Source: Parapristionchus giblindavisi (lineage: Eukaryota > Nematoda > Chromadorea > Rhabditida > Diplogasteridae). Taken from it: 64,000 nt of DNA. The translations under genes were made by a program, and so were the position numbers. The stretch lies in contig CALSFV010000006.1 in assembly GCA_943737045.1 (NCBI GenBank), positions 1,302,001-1,366,000 of the forward strand, written 5' to 3'. The notes under the pieces are model-generated. The model did no database searches, was not told the origin of the DNA, and was given only the letters and a program-made list of their open reading frames with translations. This document shows, piece by piece, positions 56,601 to 64,000 of the stretch (its first letter is position 1; the number at the start of each line of letters is the position of its first letter).

Positions 56601-59600
56601 AATCCATTATATTCGTCTTCATCACAAATAGAGTATCATTATACGATACAGTACTGAGAGAAGATCAAAGATTAAAATCACAACAACACGTAAACATCTT
56701 TATTCGATATCGGTCAATCAATAATTCACTGTATTACATTGTGGAGTTTACATCGCTGTGGACCAATCAATATGAGGAGTGAAGGCCTCATGCTTCTCGA
56801 AAGACTCGGTCTGAAACAATTGACATATAATTAAATCCATTATGTTCGTCTTCATCACAAATACAGTATCATAATACGATACAGTACTGAGAGAAGATTT
56901 AAGATAAAATCACAACAACACAAAAACATCTTTATTCGGTATCGGTCAATCAATAATTCACTGTATTACATTGTGGAGTTTACATCGCTGTAGACCAATC
57001 AATATTAGGAGCGAAGGCCTCATACTTCTCGAAAGACTCGGTCTGAAACAATAGATATATAATTAAATCCATTATTTTCGTCTTCATCACAAATACAGTA
57101 TCATAATACGATACAGTACTGAGAGAAGATCAAAGATTAAAATCACAACAGCACGTAAACATCTTTATTCGATATCGGTCAATCAATAATTCACTGCATT
57201 ACCTTGTGGAGTTTACATCGCTGTAGACCAATCAATATGAGGAGTGAAGGCCTCATGCTTCTCGAAAGACTCGGTCTGAAACAATAGATATATAATTAAA
57301 TCCATTATATTCGTCTTCATCACAAATAGAGTATCATTATACGATACAGTACTGAGAGAAGATCAAAGATCACAACAACACATAAACATCTTTATTCGAT
57401 ATCGGTCAATCAATAATTCACTGTATTACCTTGTGGAGTTTACATCGCTGTAGATCAATAAATATGATGCGTGAAGGCCTCATACTTCTCGAAAGACTCG
57501 GTCTGAAACAATAGATATATAATTAAATCCGTTATTTTCGTCTTCATCACAAATAGAGTATCATAATACGATACAGTACTGAGAGAAGATCAAAGATTAA
57601 AATCACAACAACACGTAAACATCTTTATTCGATATCGGTCAATCAATAATTCACTGCATTACCTTGTGGAGTTTACATCGCTGTAGACCAATCAATATGA
57701 GGAGTGAAGGCCTCATGCTTCTCGAAAGACTCGGTCTGAAACAATAGATATATAATTAAATCCATTATATTCGTCTTCATCACAAATAAGTATCATTATA
57801 CGATACAGTACTGAGAGAAGATCAAAGATCACAACAACACATAAACATCTTTATTCGGTATCGGTCAATCAATAATTCACTGTATTACATTGTGGAGTTT
57901 ACATCGCTGTAGACCAATCAATATTAGGAGCGAAGGCCTCATACTTCTCGAAAGACTCGGTCTGAAACAATAGATATATAATTAAATCCATTATTTTCGT
58001 CTTCATCACAAATACAGTATCATAATACGATACAGTACTGAGAGAAGATCAAAGATTAAAATCACAACAACACGTAAACATCTTTATTCGATATCGGTCA
58101 ATCAATAATTCACTGTATTACATTGTGGAGTTTACAACGCTGTGGACCAATCAATATGAGGAGTGAAGGCCTCATGCTTCTCGAAAGACTCGGTCTGAAA
58201 CAATTGATATATAATTAAATCCATTATGTTCGTCTTCATCACAAATACAGTATCATAATACGATACAGTACTGAGAGAAGATTTAAGATTAAAATCACAA
58301 CAACACAAAAACATCTTTATTCGGTATCGGTCAATCAATAATTCTCTGTATTACATTGTGGAGTTTACATCGCTGTAGACCAATCAATATTAGGAGCGAA
58401 GGCCTCATACTTCTCGAAAGACTCGGTCTGAAACAATAGATATATAACTAAATCCATTATTTTCGTCTTCATCACAAATACAGTATCATAATACGATACA
58501 GTACTGAGAGAAGATCAAAGATTAAAATCACAACAGCACGTAAACATCTTTATTCGATATCGGTCAATCAATAATTCACTGCATTACCTTGTGGAGTTTA
58601 CATCGCTGTAGATCAATAAATATGATGCGTGAAGGCCTCATACTTCTCGAAAGACTCGGTCTGAAACTATAGATATATAATTAAATCCATAATATTCGTC
58701 TTCATCACAAATAGAGTATCATTATACGATACAGTACTGAGAGAAGATCAAAGATCACAACAACACATAAACATCTTTATTCGATATCGATCAATCAATA
58801 ATTCACTGTATTACCTTGTGGAGTTTACATCGCTGTAGATCAATAAATATGATGCGTGAAGGCCTCATACTTCTCGAAAGACTCGGTCTGAAACAATAGA
58901 TATATAATTAAATCCGTTATTTTCGTCTTCATCACAAATAGAGTATCATAATACGATACAGTACTGAGAGAAGATCAAAGATTAAAATCACAACAACACG
59001 TAAACATCTTTATTCGATATCGGTCAATCAATAATTCACTGCATTACCTTGTGGAGTTTACATCGCTGTAGACCAATCAATATGAGGAGTGAAGGCCTCA
59101 TGCTTCTCGAAAGACTCGGTCTGAAACAATTGATATATAATTAAATCCATTATGTTCGTCTTCATCACAAATACAGTATCATAATACGATACAGTACTGA
59201 GAGAAGATTTAAGATTAAAATCACAACAACACAAAAACATCTTTATTCGGTATCGGTCAATCAAAAATTCACTGTATTACCTTGTGGAGTTTACATCGCT
59301 GTAGACCAATCAATATGAGGAGTGAAGGCCTCATGCTTCTCGAAAGACTCGGTCTGAAACAATAGATATATAATTAAATCCATTATATTCGTCTTCATCA
59401 CAAATAGAGTATCATTATACGATACAGTACTGAGAGAAGATCAAAGATTAAAATCACAACAACACGTAAACATCTTTATTCGATATCGGTCAATCAATAA
59501 TTCACTGTATTACATTGTGGAGTTTACATCGCTGTGGACCAATCAATATGAGGAGTGAAGGCCTCATGCTTCTCGAAAGACTCGGTCTGAAACAATTGAC

Positions 59601-61673
59601 ATATAATTAAATCCATTATGTTCGTCTTCATCACAAATACAGTATCATAATACGATACAGTACTGAGAGAAGATTTAAGATAAAATCACAACAACACAAA
59701 AACATCTTTATTCGGTATCGGTCAATCAATAATTCACTGTATTACATTGTGGAGTTTACATCGCTGTAGACCAATCAATATTAGGAGCGAAGGCCTCATA
59801 CTTCTCGAAAGACTCGGTCTGAAACAATAGATATATAATTAAATCCATTATTTTCGTCTTCATCACAAATACAGTATCATAATACGATACAGTACTGAGA
59901 GAAGATCAAAGATTAAAATCACAACAGCACGTAAACATCTTTATTCGATATCGGTCAATCAATAATTCACTGCATTACCTTGTGGAGTTTACATCGCTGT
60001 AGACCAATCAATATGAGGAGTGAAGGCCTCATGCTTCTCGAAAGACTCGGTCTGAAACAATAGATATATAATTAAATCCATTATATTCGTCTTCATCACA
60101 AATAGAGTATCATTATACGATACAGTACTGAGAGAAGATCAAAGATCACAACAACACATAAACATCTTTATTCGATATCGGTCAATCAATAATTCACTGT
60201 ATTACCTTGTGGAGTTTACATCGCTGTAGATCAATAAATATGATGCGTGAAGGCCTCATACTTCTCGAAAGACTCGGTCTGAAACAATAGATATATAATT
60301 AAATCCGTTATTTTCGTCTTCATCACAAATAGAGTATCATAATACGATACAGTACTGAGAGAAGATCAAAGATTAAAATCACAACAACACGTAAACATCT
60401 TTATTCGATATCGGCCAATCAATAATTCACTGCATTACCTTGTGGAGTTTACATCGCTGTAGACCAATCAATATGAGGAGTGAAGGCCTCATGCTTCTCG
60501 AAAGACTCGGTCTGAAACAATAGATATATAATTAAATCCATTATATTCGTCTTCATCACAAATAGAGTATCATTATACGATACAGTACTGAGAGAAGATC
60601 AAAGATTAAAATCACAACAACACGTAAACATCTTTATTCGATATCGGTCAATCAATAATTCACTGTATTACATTGTGGAGTTTACATCGCTGTGGACCAA
60701 TCAATATGAGGAGTGAAGGCCTCATGCTTCTCGAAAGACTCGGTCTGAAACAATTGACATATAATTAAATCCATTATGTTCGTCTTCATCACAAATACAG
60801 TATCATAATACGATACAGTACTGAGAGAAGATTTAAGATAAAATCACAACAACACAAAAACATCTTTATTCGGTATCGGTCAATCAATAATTCACTGTAT
60901 TACATTGTGGAGTTTACATCGCTGTAGACCAATCAATATTAGGAGCGAAGGCCTCATACTTCTCGAAAGACTCGGTCTGAAACAATAGATATATAATTAA
61001 ATCCATTATTTTCGTCTTCATCACAAATACAGTATCATAATACGATACAGTACTGAGAGAAGATCAAAGATTAAAATCACAACAGCACGTAAACATCTTT
61101 ATTCGATATCGGTCAATCAATAATTCACTGCATTACCTTGTGGAGTTTACATCGCTGTAGACCAATCAATATGAGGAGTGAAGGCCTCATGCTTCTCGAA
61201 AGACTCGGTCTGAAACAATAGATATATAATTAAATCCATTATATTCGTCTTCATCACAAATAGAGTATCATTATACGATACAGTACTGAGAGAAGATCAA
61301 AGATCACAACAACACATAAACATCTTTATTCGATATCGGTCAATCAATAATTCACTGTATTACCTTGTGGAGTTTACATCGCTGTAGATCAATAAATATG
61401 ATGCGTGAAGGCCTCATACTTCTCGAAAGACTCGGTCTGAAACAATAGATATATAATTAAATCCGTTATTTTCGTCTTCATCACAAATAGAGTATCATAA
61501 TACGATACAGTACTGAGAGAAGATCAAAGATTAAAATCACAACAACACGTAAACATCTTTATTCGATATCGGTCAATCAATAATTCACTGCATTACCTTG
61601 TGGAGTTTACATCGCTGTAGACCAATCAATATGAGGAGTGAAGGCCTCATGCTTCTCGAAAGACTCGGTCTGA
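53666..61673 (+). repeat. Tandem pair of a 3,934 bp unit (17 monomers) in block C
   Basis: Landmarks repeat at exactly 3,934 bp: 'tttacaacgctg' (54,201 and 58,135), 'atcggccaatc' (56,478 and 60,412) and the order of all C variants from about 53,666 to 57,739. A difference is 'gatctcaacaac' near 53,895 against 'gatcacaacaac' near 57,829. Identity ends near 61,673, where the second copy goes to 'caattgat' while the first has 'caatagat'. This is the longest tandem unit in the window and looks recent. Confidence 0.88.
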
Positions 61674-62000
61674 AACAATTGATATATAATTAAATCCATT
61701 ATGTTCGTCTTCATCACAAATACAGTATCATAATACGATACAGTACTGAGAGAAGATTTAAGATTAAAATCACAACAACACAAAAACATCTTTATTCGGT
61801 ATCGGTCAATCAAAAATTCACTGTATTACCTTGTGGAGTTTACATCGCTGTAGACCAATCAATATGAGGAGTGAAGGCCTCATGCTTCTCGAAAGACTCG
61901 GTCTGAAACAATAGATATATAATTAAATCCATTATATTCGTCTTCATCACAAATAGAGTATCATTATACGATACAGTACTGAGAGAAGATCAAAGATCAC

Positions 62001-64000
62001 AACAACACATAAACATCTTTATTCGATATCGATCAATCAATAATTCACTGTATTACCTTGTGGAGTTTGCATCGCTGTAGATCAATAAATATGATGCGTG
62101 AAGGCCTCATACTTCTCGAAAGACTCGGTCTGAAACAATCGATATATAATTAAATCCGTTATTTTCGTCCTCATCACAAATACAGTATCATAATACGATA
62201 CAGTACTGAGAGAAGATCAAAGATTAAAATCACAACAACACATAAACATCTTTATTCGGTATCGGTCAATCAATAATTCACTGTATTACCTTGTGGAGTT
62301 TACATCGCTGTAGACCAATCAATATGAGGAGCGAAGGCCTCATACTTCTCGAAAGACTCGGTCTGAAACAATAGATATATAATTAAATCCATTATTTTCG
62401 TCTTCATCACAAATACAGTATCATAATACGATACAGTACTGAGAGAAGATCAAAGATTAAAATCACAACAACACATAAACATCTTTATTCGGTATCGGTC
62501 AATCAATAATTCAATGTATTACCTTGTGGAGTTTACATCGCTGTAGGCCAATCAATATGAGGAGCGAAGGCCTCATACTTCTCGAAAGACTCGGTCTGAA
62601 ACAATAGATATATAATTAAATCCATTATTTTCGTCTTCATCACAAATACAGTATCATAATACGATACAGTACTGAGAGAAGATCAAAGATCACAACAACA
62701 CATAAACATCTTTATTCGGTATCGGTCAATCAATAATTCAATGTATTACCTTGTGGAGTTTACATCGCTGTAGGCCAATCAATATGAGGAGCGAAGGCCT
62801 CATACTTCTCGAAAGACTCGGTCTGAAACAATAGATATATAATTAAATCCATTATTTTCGTCTTCATCACAAATAGAGTATCATTATACGATACAGTACT
62901 GAGAGAAGATCAAAGATCACAACAACACATAAACATCTTTATTCGGTATCGATCAATCAATAATTCACTGTATTACATTGTGGAGTTTACATCGCTGTAG
63001 ACCAATCAATATGAGGAGCGAAGGCCTCATACTTCTCGAAAGACTCGGTCTGAAACAATAGATATATAATTAAATCCATTATTTTCGTCTTCATCACAAA
63101 TACAGTATCATAATACGATACAGTACTGAGAGAAGATCAAAGATTAAAATCACAACAACACATAAACATCTTTATTCGGTATCGGTCAATCAATAATTCA
63201 ATGTATTACCTTGTGGAGTTTACATCGCTGTAGGCCAATCAATATGAGGAGCGAAGGCCTCATACTTCTCGAAAGACTCGGTCTGAAACAATAGATATAT
63301 AATTAAATCCATTATTTTCGTCTTCATCACAAATACAGTATCATAATACGATACAGTACTGAGAGAAGATCAAAGATTAAAATCACAACAGCACGTAAAC
63401 ATCTTTATTCGATATCGGTCAATCAATAATTCACTGCATTACCTTGTGGAGTTTACATCGCTGAAGATCAATAAATATGATGCGTGAAGGCCTCATACTT
63501 CTCGAAAGACTCGGTCTGAAACTATAGATATATAATTAAATCCATTATATTCGTCTTCATCACAAATAGAGTATCATTATACGATACAGTACTGAGAGAA
63601 GATCAAAGATCACAACAACACATAAACATCTTTATTCGATATCGATCAATCAATAATTCACTGTATTACCTTGTGGAGTTTACATCGCTGTAGATCAATA
63701 AATATGATGCGTGAAGGCCTCATACTTCTCGAAAGACTCGGTCTGAAACAATCGATATATAATTAAATCCGTTATTTTCGTCCTCATCACAAATACAGTA
63801 TCATAATACGATACAGTACTGAGAGAAGATCAAAGATTAAAATCACAACAACACATAAACATCTTTATTCGGTATCGGTCAATCAATAATTCACTGTATT
63901 ACCTTGTGGAGTTTACATCGCTGTAGACCAATCAATATGAGGAGCGAAGGCCTCATACTTCTCGAAAGACTCGGTCTGAAACAATAGATATATAATTAAA
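62001..64000. repeat. Return of satellite subfamily B' at the right end
   Basis: The B' markers return together: 'caatcgatat' with 'ccgttattttcgtcc' (62,140), 'ttcaatgtatt' (62,513; 62,740; 63,200), 'gctgtaggcc', 'cagcacgtaaac' (63,388) and 'gctgaagatc' (63,461). The C markers 'caatattagg' and 'caaaaacatc' stop before 62 kb. The last monomer is cut by the window end. Confidence 0.88.

Larger units (their letters stand above)
31701..62000. repeat. Satellite block C with large nested tandem duplications
   Basis: Subfamily C is marked by 'caatattaggagcg' (first near 32,434, last near 60,940), 'aacacaaaaacatc', 'caattgatat' or 'caattgacat', 'ccattatgttcgtc', 'gctgtggacc', 'ataactaaatc' and 'ccataatattcg'. 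It has its own length variants: 232 bp monomers with 'taagataaaatc', and a one-base loss giving 'aaataagtatc' (37,378; 38,990; near 42,005, 53,850 and 57,786). The cognate of the B 'ccgttattttcgtcc' monomer reads 'ccgttattttcgtct' here. Large tandem repeats of 1,612, 1,630, 1,851 and 3,934 bp are annotated separately. No gene or transposon is seen in these 30 kb. Confidence 0.9.
1..64000. repeat. Satellite DNA array, ~233 bp monomer, head-to-tail, fills the window
   Basis: Every stretch I followed realigns to the same ~233 bp unit. Early monomer starts at 1, 234, 467, 700, 933, 1166 and 1399 are each 233 bp apart. Landmarks in a 233 bp unit are: the 'ataatacgatacagtactg' box at 1-19, an A/C-rich 'cacaacaacac' tract near 42-52, 'caatcaataattcactg' near 78-94, 'tgtggagtttacatcgctg' near 103-121, 'gaaggcctcat' near 144-154, 'gactcggtctgaaac' near 166-180, 'gatatataattaaatc' near 185-200 and 'cttcatcacaaata' near 213-226. 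All copies lie on the same strand and no non-satellite sequence interrupts them. Such purity is typical of homogenised centromeric or pericentromeric satellites, but location on the chromosome cannot be read from the sequence. The family is not one I recognise. Confidence 0.98.

Noticed and set aside
1276..61813. About 47 minus-strand open frames of 63-68 codons
   Set aside because: They are the same satellite segment read in one frame. They begin at TTG rather than ATG, are closed by TGA in most monomers, match no protein family I know, and their variants are the array's ordinary satellite variants. Not annotated as CDS.
1..64000. CRISPR array
   Set aside because: Repeats are ~233 bp and contiguous, with no short repeat/unique spacer alternation and no cas genes.
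1..64000. Transposon-derived or tRNA-derived (SINE) origin
   Set aside because: I found no terminal repeats, target-site duplications, poly-A tail, reverse transcriptase or transposase remnants, and no convincing RNA polymerase III A and B boxes in the monomer.
1..64000. Known satellites (alpha, Tribolium, Drosophila 359 bp, mouse major/minor)
   Set aside because: Monomer length and sequence do not correspond to any of these as I know them; no species assignment is made.

Overview
The whole 64 kb window is one uninterrupted, head-to-tail satellite DNA array. The repeat unit is a ~233 bp monomer (common lengths 227, 232, 233 and 265 bp), present in roughly 275 copies, all in the same orientation. 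I see no protein-coding gene, RNA gene, transposon, CRISPR array, unique spacer or inversion anywhere. Base 1 happens to coincide with the monomer start I use here (the 'ataatacgatacagtactg' box). The window ends inside a monomer, so the array runs past it at least on the right and almost certainly on the left.

This is almost certainly eukaryotic heterochromatin, either centromeric, pericentromeric or another large satellite block. I do not recognise the monomer and cannot name the species. One 233 bp monomer counted by hand has 80 G+C (about 34%). It has 8 CpG where about 6.8 are expected, so CpG is not depleted, which fits an invertebrate or other weakly CpG-methylated genome better than a typical vertebrate or plant. 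That is inference only.

Layout by monomer subfamily: (1) 1-4,785, subfamily A, with 233 bp monomers carrying 'ctggaaagaatcgg' and 265 bp monomers carrying a 32 bp internal duplication. (2) 4,786-5,918, a subfamily B island with 227 and 233 bp monomers. (3) 5,919-8,190, subfamily A again, because a ~3.26 kb segment is repeated 3,405 bp downstream. (4) 8,191-18,560, subfamily B arranged in 1,386 bp (6-mer) and 1,613 bp (7-mer) higher-order repeats. (5) 18,561-31,700, subfamily B' built mainly on a 693 bp trimer (233+227+233). (6) 31,701-62,000, subfamily C with its own markers ('aatattagg', 'caaaaacatc', 'ttatgttcg') and larger tandem duplications of 1,612, 1,630, 1,851 and 3,934 bp. (7) 62,001-64,000, a return to subfamily B', so C is bracketed by B'-type sequence.

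No genes work together here. The structure is that of unequal crossing-over and gene conversion: private mutations recur at spacings that are sums of whole monomer lengths, and nested tandem duplications overprint older ones. A minus-strand frame of 68 codons appears in about 47 monomers, but it is a by-product of variants that remove one in-frame TGA and I do not annotate it as coding.
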